Source of the DNA: Craterostigma plantagineum
Taxonomy: Eukaryota; Streptophyta; Magnoliopsida; Lamiales; Linderniaceae
DNA length: 64,000 nucleotides
Direction: 5' to 3'
NCBI GenBank assembly: GCA_027422505.1
Contig: JAPQWV010000641.1
Coordinates: 248,001 to 312,000 of the forward strand
Part shown: one piece after another, positions 1 to 10,821 of the stretch
Position numbering within the stretch: position 1 is the stretch's first letter
Layout of the letters: every line of letters starts with the position of its first letter
Notes under the pieces: generated by a model
What the model was told of the DNA's origin: nothing
Databases searched by the model: none
What the model saw: the letters and a program-made list of their open reading frames with translations, nothing else
Translations under genes and position numbers: made by a program

Positions 1-163
1 AGGTTTGATTTATTTATGTAGTGTGGTATGGTAGGCTTGTGAGGGTGTTGTATGATGAACAGTACATCAGCGTGGGAATCAACTGATACGCTTTCCATGT
101 ATGCTTACAAACAAAAAAGGAGAACCAAAAGGAAGCTGTGATCACATCACATTCATTCATCAT
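1..163. other. Unannotated flank
   Basis: No gene, RNA or repeat can be supported here. It is genomic DNA lying beyond the poly-A end of the minus-strand LINE, whose T-run begins near 164 when read on the plus strand. Confidence 0.5.
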
Positions 164-240
164 TTTTTTTTTGTAGAATAAAAGATTCATTAACCACCAG
201 CACAGATTTGTACATACCTCAACTCCTCGAACCTTCAAAC

Positions 241-755
241 CAAGGTTTTGAAACCGGACCGGACCGGCCGGTTCCGACTGGGAACCGGCGAACCGGTCGA
301 AATTCCGGTCCGGTCACGGTCCTATCTAACTTTAATTAAATAAAAAATAAAAAATACTAAAAATAGAAAAGAATAATAAATGAAGAAAAAGGCAGAATTA
401 TTGGTGTGGTCTAATTGTTAGGCTTAATAATCAAACGGGCTTGGGTTCAATTCTCATGTAACTCACATTAGTTTTTATTTTATAATTAACCCATGAACCC
501 AATATTTATTTTCATTTACTTTCGACCCAAGTTTAAAGATTTAACTTTTTTCAATCCATGGTATAATTAATTTTTAACCACTAATACAATTTACTTATTA
601 CCTAACTTTATATACATATATTTTATTTGTTTAATTATTACATAAAATATATATTTTATTATATTTATAGATACCGGTTTTATTCCCGTTTGATTCCGGT
701 TTTATACCAGTTAAACCACTAAAACTTCCGGCCCGGTTTCCGGTTTCAGAACTTG
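241..755. mobile_element. hAT-like MITE with CCGGTT-motif ends
   Basis: 515-bp element flanked by perfect 8-bp duplications CTTCAAAC (233-240 and 756-763), the hallmark of hAT transposition. The ends are inverted: CAAGGTTTTGAAACCGG on the left and CCGGTTTCAGAACTTG on the right. Just inside both ends are runs of CCGG/GGTCC motifs around an AT-rich core. There is no coding capacity. It sits in the 3' UTR of the minus-strand LINE and so is younger than it. Confidence 0.85.
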
Positions 756-796
756 CTTCAAACAATTCAACAACTAAATGGAAGTAGCAGACACGG

Positions 797-1612
797 TTAT
801 AAATGTCCAAGGCAGCTGCATTCTTCACTCGACACACTCCTAATCCTCCACTTCATCTCCTTCTCAATTATATGCAAGATCTGCTCCTCGTTCAGCAAAC
901 TGGTAGCATGCACTATCCTATTTCGCTCACCCCATATGTGGTCGAGCATGTAGCATGCCAAAAGAATACAGTTTTGAGTCTTCTTCTTTCTGCCCATAAC
1001 CAGTATCCACTCACATAACTCATCAAATGAACAAAAACCTACCCCAATATTTAGCAATACATTCAACCTTTGCAACAGATTCATGCTGAAACAACCGTCC
1101 ACAAAGAGGTGCTCTATTGTTTCCACCTCCATACTACATAAGGGACAGCTTGTGTCAATTAGATTCAAACCCCATTTGATCATTCTATCCTTTGTTAGTA
1201 GCCTCTTATGTACGAACAACCAAAGAATGCAAGAATGTTTAGGTATATTATACCTATTCCATACAGCGTCGCATAAAGTAAAGGGAATAGCTGCACCTTT
1301 GATCCAATCATAGCCTGAGCTTATAGTATATTTTCCATCTTCAGAAATAATCCATTTCCTCTCACTATAACCATCCTGGAACTTCCTCTTGAGCCTATGT
1401 AACTTCTTCCAATGCCAGCATGAATCCAGAGAAGGCGTAAAATCGCAAAAATAGGTTTCCTTCAAATAAACGACATGAATCCATTTGATCCATAAGGTGT
1501 CAGTCTTCATTGTAATCTCCCATATCTGCTTCCCAGCTAAGGCCAAATTCCAAGACACACAATCCCTAAGATTTAACCGTCCATTCTTCTTAAGCAAGCA
1601 AACTCTATCCAA
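797..1612 (-). pseudogene. LINE ORF2 C-terminus, zinc-binding region
   Basis: A 271-codon open segment resembling the reverse-transcriptase-associated zinc-binding domain (zf-RVT) of plant LINEs. It has the typical order AVWNRYNIPKHSCILWLFVH, then a region with L-T-K-D-R-M, then CPLC followed about 8 residues later by EHLFVDG(C). It is the 3' end of ORF2. The upstream RT lies in other frames, so this is a fragment and not a stand-alone gene. Confidence 0.75.
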
Positions 1613-2785
1613 ACTAATAAGAGGAACACATTTTCCCTTACATATATGCCAACCTCCTTGGAGACAGGTTTAGGTAATAAGAAAATAGAACCCCAATATC
1701 CATGGGTTGCCACAGGACATAATTTATTAAGCACAATCTCCCTGTATAGGATAAATTCCTTGTCGACCAACATTGAATTCTAGTTATAATTTTCTCAAGC
1801 GGAGCTTGGCAAGCATGTGCACTCCATTTAGTGGGGCCAAAGGTACTCCCAGTTACCTCGTAGAATAACTACCCAATTGAAACCCAGTGATCTGCACTAT
1901 ATGCTGAGCATTTTGATTAGAGATTCCAGCCATAAACAGGTTGGACTTATGCTTATTAGCCTCCAGCCCAGACACATTCTTGAAGTGACTAGAGCCTCCT
2001 TGATCACATACACAACTTTCTTTTTACCTTTATAGAAGATCATAAGATCATCAGTAAAGCAAAATGTTAATCAAGCTAATAAGCTTGCACGCATGCTGGA
2101 ATCTAAATCGAGGATCTCTAAATGATACTTGCAACTTCATAATAAGATATTCCATAACAATCACAAAGAGTAAAGGAGACATAGGATCTCCCTGTCTTGA
2201 ACCCCTAGCACCTTTAAACAGTGCAGCTAGTGCCCATTAAGAGAGATGCTATACGACACAGTAGTTACACACTCCATAATCCAATTGACAAACTTCATAG
2301 GAAATCCGAGTGAACAAAGCCAATTCTTCAGAAACTCCCATCCTCAGTATCATAGGCCTTTCTAAGATCCACCTTAAGAAGAGCCCTAGCAGAGGCATTC
2401 TTCCTATCACACAATCTGATAAGATCTTGACATAATAAGATGTTACGCACAATAGATCTTCCTTCCACAAAAGCATTTTGATTGGGGTTAATGAGTTTGG
2501 GCAAAAGATGCTTAATTCTAGCACACAACATTTTTAAGATGCACTTGTAAATAGTATTGCAGTAAGAAATAAGCCTAAGTCAGTTGTGTGGCCGGATTAG
2601 CAGCTTTAGGGATAAGGCACAGAGTAGTTCTGTTTATCGTAGGCAATAATTTCCCAAAATCAAACAATTCCAAGATAGCATCAGTTATTTGCTCTCCAAC
2701 AAAGCCCCAAGCCTTCTTGAAAAACCACTGCCATAACCATCTGGCCCTGGAGCAACCTCTAAATGAATGGCCTTCATTGCATCAA
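1613..2785 (-). pseudogene. LINE ORF2 reverse transcriptase, 3' portion
   Basis: Reading the minus strand from 2785 downward in shifting frames gives RT signatures: APGPDGYGSGFFKKAW near the LTR-element junction, then PNQNAFVEGRSI and LLKVDLRKAYD around 2340-2500. Several stops and frameshifts separate the pieces. The match to the RVT_1 family of plant LINEs is clear, but the enzyme cannot be made. Confidence 0.75.
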
Positions 2786-3889
2786 TGTAATAACCGTAAC
2801 AAAATTAATGCGGGATTTAGCGAGTGATTATTAGTATAAACATTTGAGATAGAAATTTAAACAAAATGCTTGAAATCGTAGGCAAGAAATACGAATTTAT
2901 AATAAATTAGAATTTATTTTTAAACATAGCCAAAGGTTTGGTCGAGAATAATAATATTAGGAATGACTATTGTGGGCTGCACTTAGAATTAATAAAATTA
3001 GAAACAAGTCCAAATACTCAAATTAATAAAGGATAGTATAAACTTAGAGTGGGCAATAGCTGAATTAGTTAAAGTGGATATTATTAATACCCAAAGTTTC
3101 GATTAGGGGATCAAAAGATTGAAATAAATAACGAATGGACCATGTAATGATTTTATAAAGGCCCAAAGATATAAGATGAGATGATAATACTTTGCTTAAG
3201 CCTAAAGAAAAACTCACGTCTAATCAAGTCACGAAAATCAAAGTGATATATATCTAAAATGTTAGGAATTAAGTAAAGAAACCCTCATTCCTCACAATAG
3301 AAGAAAATATCGCAAGAAAGAAAAGTAAAGCCAAGAACTCACAAGAAAACTCCAAACACTTCAACTTTCGTGATAAGGTGTGTAAGAAGTCTTTATGTTT
3401 AATATGTCTTATTCACTTTCGGTAGTTATACGTTCTTACATGATATATACATGAGATTTTAGGGGACATCAAATAGGTTAGATAACTTTAAATATAAGAT
3501 TAGTATAGATTCTATGAAGTTCTCGACATGAAAATAATGTTTGCAACACTTACGAATATTAGAACATTGTAAGTTAATGGGAACTGTTATTACATGCATA
3601 GTTTCGATCTAGTTAATGAGTTTTATTATATAGATGGCTTACATAATCCGATACTAGATAGTAAGTTTCGAAACCTATGGATGTTTAGAAAACCCTAGGT
3701 TCATTTTATGATTATAAGTATTCAAGTAACGAGTTCTGATAATTCCGAGGTTTAAACATGTTCACATGGAATTAGTGTTTCTGGGACCGCACCTTTTCTG
3801 GAATCAATATAAATTTTGAAGCTGATTATAGTGATAAGAATTCTGATAATTTTAGGGTACTTCAATGTTCTTAAGAAATTTGAAGGGAT

Positions 3890-4740
3890 ATCGGACGATT
3901 TAAGATGTGCAGTAGAAATGATTTCGATATTATAGAAGATATCGAGAGGTGTGATGAGGAAATTTCGAGATATATTTAGGAAAAATGTCGAATGAAATAT
4001 CAGTAGGCAGAAGATCTCGACATGGGAAGTATTTCGATATTCTTATAAGGTTCCGACATCATTAAAGTAATCGACATAGTATTATATATCAAAGATGTCG
4101 ATATCTGTTATAGAAGGATCTCGATATATATTATACAAAGATGTCGAGATGAAGAGATGCATGTAAATGTCGACATATGAAAATTATAGAAAAATATCGG
4201 AACGCATCATCAAAAGTCGATAAGTATAATAACTAAAGATTTCGACATTTATACTTGTTTTTAAGACTCGACATTTATACATGTTTTTAGGTCTCGACAT
4301 TTTTAATTGTTGTTCGAATATCTCGACATCTTACAAGGGTTTCGATTTCTTTCAAGAAATGATGGACTCGACTTTTGTATTTATATTGGTACGGATTCAA
4401 AATTTTAAAGCTTCGACAGTTTGTAGGAATTGGTTTCGACATTTTTAGAGAATATCGACATTTTGGCTTATAATATCGACATTTTGTCATAACCACCTCT
4501 CGACATTTGTTCTTTTCTCACTTAGTAACTCGACATTTTATTTTAATAATCTCGGCATTTATATTTAGAGGTCTCGATACTTTATAAGGCCTTCGACATT
4601 TTTAAGAAATAGACTTCGACATTTTTATAGGATTAAATATGTCTCGACATTTCTTAATATAATATGTCTCGACATTTCCTGTAAGCATGATTGTAAAAAC
4701 TCGACATTTATTGGATATAGATTTCGACAATGTTAAATGT
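3890..4740 (+). repeat. Dispersed TCGACAT motif array inside the LTR
   Basis: About thirty copies and near copies of TCGACAT or CTCGACATTT, roughly one per 25-40 bp, all in the same orientation, in otherwise AT-rich sequence. The same array recurs in the 3' LTR (about 8718-9568), and looser versions occur in the solo LTR at 17466-22019. It is not a simple tandem repeat because the spacers are unrelated to one another. Confidence 0.8.
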
Positions 4741-5311
4741 TTTGACTCTTAACATATTTTTAATAGTTAAAACCTTAATAAATTTTTAGTATTTTAGAAA
4801 TTGCTATTTCTAGGGTTTTTAATAGGATTCATTTATTTTTAAGAATGTCATTATTTTTAGGTTTTATAAATTTTAGGGTTTTCGAGAACTAGCACATATA
4901 CTAATAATATTTATTTATTTAGAGGTTCGACATTTACGGATTCCACCAGATTCCTTGACCAACGATATCAGGAGGACAGGTAGGTGGAATATCCATCTAC
5001 AACGCGTAAACACCTATTTGATAATTATGTGATTTTATGTGCTTCGGTGAGTTATGTGTTTTACGTATTTTATGTGCATTTCATGTGGCATCACGTTTCA
5101 TGTATTATCACGTAAATGCCTGCATGTGCATTACACGTCATTTCACGAAGTGTACCGTGGTGGAACGGTGGTACTGTATTGTACCTAATGAGTGAGTAGC
5201 CGATGTTGGCTGTCGACCCGTAGAGGAGTCACGTGAGTGTGGGCATCTGCTGTGTGCCAGCGCCTTGGACGGTGAGCCATTGGCCCGTTGGACATTATGC
5301 GGCAGACTGCG

Positions 5312-5535
5312 GGCGACCTAGAAAGGAACGACTTGGGACATCCCCAAGTAGACTAGCTAGTGTAGGCCACACTGTCGCATGCGGGAGGAGGCGACCTGGA
5401 GGGTGCGACCTGGGTACCCTTACGGGGCCTAGTGTAGGCTACCAGCGTGGGCACCGCATTGGCAGAAGAGGCGACCCGAGAGTGTGACCTGATACGGCTC
5501 AGGGAGGCTGCTCGGTGTAGGCCACTGCCGTAGTG
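5312..5535 (+). repeat. Three imperfect ~70-bp units with stem-loops in the LTR
   Basis: Units begin with GGCGACC near 5312, 5390 and 5470, and each contains a short G/C hairpin followed by a TGTAGGC block. Examples are CTTGGG-acatC-CCCAAG in unit 1 and CCTGA-tacggc-TCAGG in unit 3. The 3' LTR copy (about 10140-10340) has lost a few bases at the start of unit 2. The role is unknown. Confidence 0.6.
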
Positions 5536-5991
5536 TTGTGGTCGTGTTGTGGTAGTGTTCGTCGTGGTAGTGATTTCGCGTGATGGTGCACAGTATGGAG
5601 CCCAGGGCCCGTTGTGAGGTGGTGAGTGTATCCCGGTTGTGATGAGCGATAGTGAGTGGCATTGCATTAGTGAGAGTTGGGGGTGAGTGAACGTGAGCGA
5701 GTCACACGTGCATGCATTATTTCACCTACTGGGCAATAGCTCAGTGTTTGCGTGTTGTAGGAAACCAACGATCGAGGCTGGCTATCGGAGCTTCCATGGG
5801 CTTTTGAGGGCGGGGCTGTACATGGATGACGACCTGTGGGCAAGTGATAGGGTGTTTTGGGCCTTCGGCCCATTTGTATTAACATTTTGTGTAAACAAAT
5901 GTTTTTGTAAATGGGTTCTCCGCGGCTTTCGCTGCTAAACCCGACGTGAGTTATCGCTAACTAGCGATTAGAGAGTGAGGGTCGCTACAGG

Positions 5992-6003
5992 TGGTATCAG
6001 AGC
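5992..6003 (+). other. Primer binding site (initiator Met-tRNA)
   Basis: TGGTATCAGAGC, complementary to the 3' end of plant initiator Met-tRNA, lies two bases after the 5' LTR. It is the site where minus-strand DNA synthesis begins. Confidence 0.93.
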
Positions 6004-6141
6004 TTAGGATATAGATTCTGTAGGCTGTCCATGTACGGCCGCTCAAAAGCATGGAAGCCCAGCCTCGTCTGTAAGTGTTTATGTATCTGTGATAATTCTT
6101 ATGTGCTAATATGAAACTTTGATTATAGTTAGTAGGATAAA

Positions 6142-7302
6142 ATGGTACGAACTAGGAGTGAGTTTAATGGCGAATCAAGCCGACAACACCACGAGGAAAG
6201 GGAAACCAGTCCCGATGAACATGACTCGAACCGTACAATTTCCCAGCTTGCTGATCTTGTTCGGCTCCAATCCGAACAAATTAATGCCCTGATACGCAAC
6301 CAAAATTCGTCGGAGCGACATACGTCGCCCCAGATCGATAGAACCGAAATCATCGGGCATAGGTTCCGTAAACTTGATCCTCCTATTTTCGAAGACACTG
6401 TAGATCCAATTGCAGCGGGTGAGTGGCTTAGGACTATTGAATCCACGTTCCAATATAGACGAACTCCCGAAGAGGAGAAAGTTCTATGTGCTGCCTTTCA
6501 ACTCCGGGGAAATGCCGGATACTGGTGGGATACCATCACAGCGATGGAGAATCCAAATACGATCACCTGGGAGCGCTTTAAGGAGCTCTTCGAGGAAAAG
6601 TATTTTAGCATTTCTGCCCGTGACACGAAAATGGAGGAATTCATCAATCTACGTCAGGGCGGGATGTCCGTTGCGGAGTACATCCGCAAATTTGAGCAAC
6701 TTTCTCGCTTTGCTCCCCATATAGTAGCAATAGACAACCTTAAGGTGGGACGTTTTCTAATTGGCCTGAAGTCTAAACTGTACCGAGATGTCGCGGTGAC
6801 GAGGTCTCCAGATATGACCTATGCTAAGGCTGCCGAACGAGCTTTGGTGGCCGAAGAAGCCGAGACGAGGCTATCTAAAGATCGCGAAGCAAAGAGAAAG
6901 ATGGAGCAGGGACAATACGGTCGCGAAGGAAACGAGAAGAAACGATTGGTCGATCATGCTCCTAATCAGCCAAACCGCGGGAGGCCAAATGAACCCAGAT
7001 GGGAACAAAGGCCGAATGCGAGACCTAACAATGCTCTGGCCAAACAACCGATGCCGACTTGCCACCTGTGTGGACGTCAACATGTCGGCGTCTGTTTTGG
7101 ACCTAATCCGAATATCAAGTGCTTCAACTGTGGAAAGGCGGGCCATATCTCGCGATTTTGTCGTGAGAATCCACCAGTTAATCCGAACCCTGCACGAAAT
7201 CACCAACCTGTGCCGAACCAACCTCCGAGGGTACTTCCTAGAGTATTTACCCTCACTGCAGAAGAAGATGAAAAACAACCTGGGGTAGAACCGAATATGT
7301 AA
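6142..7302 (+). CDS. gag: Gag protein of the gag-only LTR element
   Basis: Intact 386-codon ORF starting about 150 bp after the LTR. The middle third (roughly residues 75-180) matches the retrotransposon gag domain, including YWWDTI, FKELFEEKYF and FINLRQGGMSV. Near the C-terminus are a cysteine cluster CHLCGRQHVGVC (about 307-318) and a canonical CCHC zinc knuckle CFNCGKAGHISRFC (about 327-340), which binds RNA. The protein ends shortly after RVFTLTAEED. In the autonomous gypsy at 40357 the same peptide leads into protease, so here pol has been deleted just after gag. The protein should form the particle that packages element RNA. An uninterrupted frame in otherwise decayed surroundings suggests recent or continuing function. 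Confidence 0.9.
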   Translation: MVRTRSEFNGESSRQHHEERETSPDEHDSNRTISQLADLVRLQSEQINALIRNQNSSERHTSPQIDRTEIIGHRFRKLDPPIFEDTVDPIAAGEWLRTIESTFQYRRTPEEEKVLCAAFQLRGNAGYWWDTITAMENPNTITWERFKELFEEKYFSISARDTKMEEFINLRQGGMSVAEYIRKFEQLSRFAPHIVAIDNLKVGRFLIGLKSKLYRDVAVTRSPDMTYAKAAERALVAEEAETRLSKDREAKRKMEQGQYGREGNEKKRLVDHAPNQPNRGRPNEPRWEQRPNARPNNALAKQPMPTCHLCGRQHVGVCFGPNPNIKCFNCGKAGHISRFCRENPPVNPNPARNHQPVPNQPPRVLPRVFTLTAEEDEKQPGVEPNM

Positions 7303-7613
7303 GATAGAATACCCTCATTTTGTGAACTTGTAAACTTAAAACGGAAATTTTTGTACTGTAAGATAGGATAATATATAAATATTTTGTTTAATGGTTACTA
7401 AGTTGAGTAGCAAGAAACAACCGAAAATCAAGGAATAATGATTCCAGATAAGAATGGTAAAAAAAAAAATGAGGGTTATTGTTCGCTTTTCCCGAGTACA
7501 AGAACTGCGACAATGAATGCATCCAAAACCCCTGAGGGATAAAAGAAATCGATGCCCCGTGTTATTCCAATCGGCGTAATTTCGGGGACGAAATTCTTTT
7601 AAGGGGGAGAGGA
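7303..7613 (+). other. Gag 3' UTR with pol-tail remnant and polypurine tract
   Basis: No ORF. Near 7570-7613 is a block with TTTCGGGGACGAAATTCTT followed by a purine run AAGGGGGAGAGGA directly before the 3' LTR. The same block precedes the 3' LTR of the gypsy element (about 44950-44986), where it is the tail of pol plus the polypurine tract. The element therefore kept the ends of an autonomous ancestor and lost the middle. Confidence 0.8.
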
Positions 7614-10600
7614 TGTAATAACCGTAACAAAATTAATGCGGGATTTAGCGAGTGATTATTAGTATAAACATTTGAGATAGAAATTTAAACAAAATGCTTG
7701 AAATCGTAGGCAAGAAATACGAATTTATAATAAATTAGAATTTATTTTTAAACATAGCCAAAGGTTTGGTCGAGAATAATAATATTAGGAATGACTATTG
7801 TGGGCTGCACTTAGAATTAATAAAATTAGAAACAAGTCCAAATACTCAAATTAATAAAGGATAGTATAAACTTAGAGTGGGCAATAGCTGAATTAGTTAA
7901 AGTGGATATTATTAATACCCAAAGTTTCGATTAGGGGATCAAAAGATTGAAATAAATAGCGAATGGACCATGTAATGATTTTATAAAGGCCCAAAGATAT
8001 AAGATGAGATGATAATACTTTGCTTAAGCCTAAAGAAAAACTCACGTCTAATCAAGTCACGAAAATCAAAGTGATATATATCTAAAATGTTAGGAATTAA
8101 GTAAAGAAACCCTCATTCCTCACAATAGAAGAAAATATCGCAAGAAAGAAAAGTAAAGCCAAGAACTCACAAGAAAACTCCAAACACTTCAACTTTCGTG
8201 ATAAGGTGTGTAAGAAGTCTTTATGTTTAATATGTCTTATTCACTTTCGGTAGTTATACGTTCTTACATGATATATACATGAGATTTTAGGGGACATCAA
8301 ATAGGTTAGATAACTTTAAATATAAGATTAGTATAGATTCTATGAAGTTCTCGACATGAAAATAATGTTTGCAACACTTACGAATATTAGAACATTGTAA
8401 GTTAATGGGAACTGTTATTACATGCATAGTTTCGATCTAGTTAATGAGTTTTATTATATAGATGGCTTACATAATCCGATACTAGATAGTAAGTTTCGAA
8501 ACCTATGGATGTTTAGAAAACCCTAGGTTCATTTTATGATTATAAGTATTCAAGTAACGAGTTCTGATAATTCCGAGGTTTAAACATGTTCACATGGAAT
8601 TAGTGTTTCTGGGACCGCACCTTTTCTGGAATCAATATAAATTTTGAAGCTGATTATAGTGATAAGAATTCTGATAATTTTAGGGTACTTCAATGTTCTT
8701 AAGAAATTTGAAGGGATATCGGACGATTTAAGATGTGCAGTAGAAATGATTTCGATATTATAGAAGATATCGAGAGGTGTGATGAGGAAATTTCGAGATA
8801 TATTTAGGAAAAATGTCGAATGAAATATCAGTAGGCATAAGATCTCGACATGGGAAGTATTTCGATATTCTTATAAGGTTCCGACATCATTAAAGTAATC
8901 GACATAGTATTATATATCAAAGATGTCGATATCTGTTATAGAAGGATCTCGATATATATTATACAAAGATGTCGAGATGAAGAGATGCATGTAAATGTCG
9001 ACATATGAAAATTATAGAAAAATATCGGAACGCATCATCAAAAGTCGATAAGTATAATAACTAAAGATTTCGACATTTATACTTGTTTTTAAGACTCGAC
9101 ATTTATACATGTTTTTAGGTCTCGACATTTTTAATTGTTGTTCGAATATCTCGACATCTTACAAGGGTTTCGATTTCTTTCAAGAAATGATGGACTCGAC
9201 TTTTGTATTTATATTGGTACGGATTCAAAATTTTAAAGCTTCGACAGTTTGTAGGAATTGGTTTCGACATTTTTAGAGAATATCGACATTTTGGCTTATA
9301 ATATCGACATTTTGTCATAACCACCTCTCGACATTTGTTCTTTTCTCACTTAGTAACTCGACATTTTATTTTAATAATCTCGGCATTTATATTTAGAGGT
9401 CTCGATACTTTATAAGGCCTTCGACATTTTTAAGAAATAGACTTCGACATTTTTATAGGATTAAATATGTCTCGACATTTCTTAATATAATATGTCTCGA
9501 CATTTCCTGTAAGCATGATTGTAAAAACTCGACATTTATTGGATATAGATTTCGACAATGTTAAATGTTTTGACTCTTAACATATTTTTAATAGTTAAAA
9601 CCTTAATAAATTTTTAGTATTTTAGAAATTGCTATTTCTAGGGTTTTTAATAGGATTCATTTATTTTTAAGAATGTCATTATTTTTAGGTTTTATAAATT
9701 TTAGGGTTTTCGAGAACTAGCACATATACTAATAATATTTATTTATTTAGAGGTTCGACATTTACGGATTCCACCAGATTCCTTGACCAACGATATCAGG
9801 AGGACATGTAGGTGGAATATCCATCTACAACGCGTAAACACCTATTTGATAATTATGTGATTTTATGTGCTTCGGTGAGTTATGTGTTTTACGTATTTTA
9901 TGTGCATTTCATGTGGCATCACGTTTCATGTATTATCACGTAAATGCCTGCATGTGCATTACACGTCATTTCACGAAGTGTACCGTGGTGGAACGGTGGT
10001 ACTGTATTGTACCTAATGAGTGAGTAGCCGATGTTGGCTGTCGACCCGTAGAGGAGTCACGTGAGTGTGGGCATCTGCTGTGTGCCAGCGCCTGTGACGG
10101 TGAGCCATTGGCCCGTTGGACATTATGCGGCAGACTGCGGGCGACCTAGAAAGGAACGACTTGGGACATCCCCAAGTAGACTAGCTAGTATAGGCCACAC
10201 TGTCGCATGCGGGAGGAGCTGGAGGGTGCGACCTGGGTACCCTTACGGGGCCTAGTGTAGGCTACCAGCGTGGGCACCGCATTGGCAGAAGAGGCGACCC
10301 GAGAGTGTGACCTGATACGGCTCAGGGAGGCTGCTCGGTGTAGGCCACTGCCGTAGTGTTGTGGTCGTGTTGTGGTAGTGTTCGTGATCGTGGTAGTGAT
10401 TTCGCGTGATGGTGCACAGTATGGAGCCCAGGGCCCGTTGTGAGGTGGTGAGTGTATCCCGGTTGTGATGAGCGATAGTGAGTGGCATTGCATTAGTGAG
10501 AGTTGGGGGTGAGTGAACGTGAGCGAGTCACACGTGCATGCATTATTTCACCTACTGGGCAATAGCTCAGTGTTTGCGTGTTGTAGGAAACCAACGATCG

Positions 10601-10816
10601 AGGCTGGCTATCGGAGCTTCCATGGGCTTTTGAGGGCGGGGCTGTACATGGATGACGACCTGTGGGCAAGTGATAGGGTGTTTTGGGCCTTCGGCCCATT
10701 TGTATTAACATTTTGTGTAAACAAATGTTTTTGTAAAATGGGTTCTCCGCGGCTTTCGCTGCTAAACCCGACGTGAGTTATCGCTAACTAGCGATTAGAG
10801 AGTGAGGGTCGCTACA
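7614..10816 (+). repeat. 3' LTR of the gag-only element
   Basis: 3203 bp, almost identical to 2786-5989. The differences I noticed are a handful of substitutions, a short deletion in stem-loop unit 2 (near 10220), a 3-bp insertion near 10385 and an extra A near 10736. It is followed by the ATCAA duplication and the resumed LINE. Confidence 0.92.
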
Positions 10817-10821
10817 ATCAA

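Larger units (their letters stand above)
2786..5989 (+). repeat. 5' LTR of the gag-only element
   Basis: 3204 bp, starting TGTAATAACC and ending GGGTCGCTACA. The first two thirds are AT-rich and carry a dispersed TCGACAT array. From about 5160 the composition switches to GC-rich, with repeated stem-loop units. The last 250 bp share short blocks with the LTR of the gypsy element at 37178 (for example CTACTGGGC, TTTTGAG followed by GCGGG, GACCTGTGG, and the GGGTCG end). Confidence 0.92.
2786..10816 (+). mobile_element. Gag-only non-autonomous Ty3/gypsy-type LTR retrotransposon (TR-GAG-like)
   Basis: Complete element: 5' LTR 2786-5989 (TG...CA), primer site 5992-6003, one gag ORF, purine tract just before 7614, 3' LTR 7614-10816. 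It is flanked by ATCAA duplications (2781-2785, 10817-10821). The internal region is only about 1.6 kb and has no protease, RT, RNase H or integrase, so it must be moved by a partner's enzymes. Gag and the 3'-most internal bases resemble the Tekay/Del-like gypsy at 37178-48023. By eye I noticed only about eight differences between the two 3.2-kb LTRs, which implies recent insertion. It interrupts the LINE. Confidence 0.92.

Noticed and set aside
4287..4496. 69-codon minus ORF repeated at 9115-9324
   Set aside because: It is a translation of the TCGACAT motif array; identical because the LTRs are identical.
3890..4740. CRISPR-like array
   Set aside because: Motifs are only 7-10 bases, spacing is irregular and the context is a plant LTR.
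5233..5938. Several 60-105-codon ORFs on both strands in the GC-rich part of the LTR, repeated at 10061-10776
   Set aside because: They arise from GC-rich LTR sequence, overlap each other on both strands, show no domain, and differ between the two LTRs by frame-changing indels.
5992..6003. Possible tRNA-like sequence TGGTATCAGAGC (also at 23344, 40187, 48157)
   Set aside because: It is the primer binding site of LTR elements, complementary to tRNA; no tRNA cloverleaf surrounds it.
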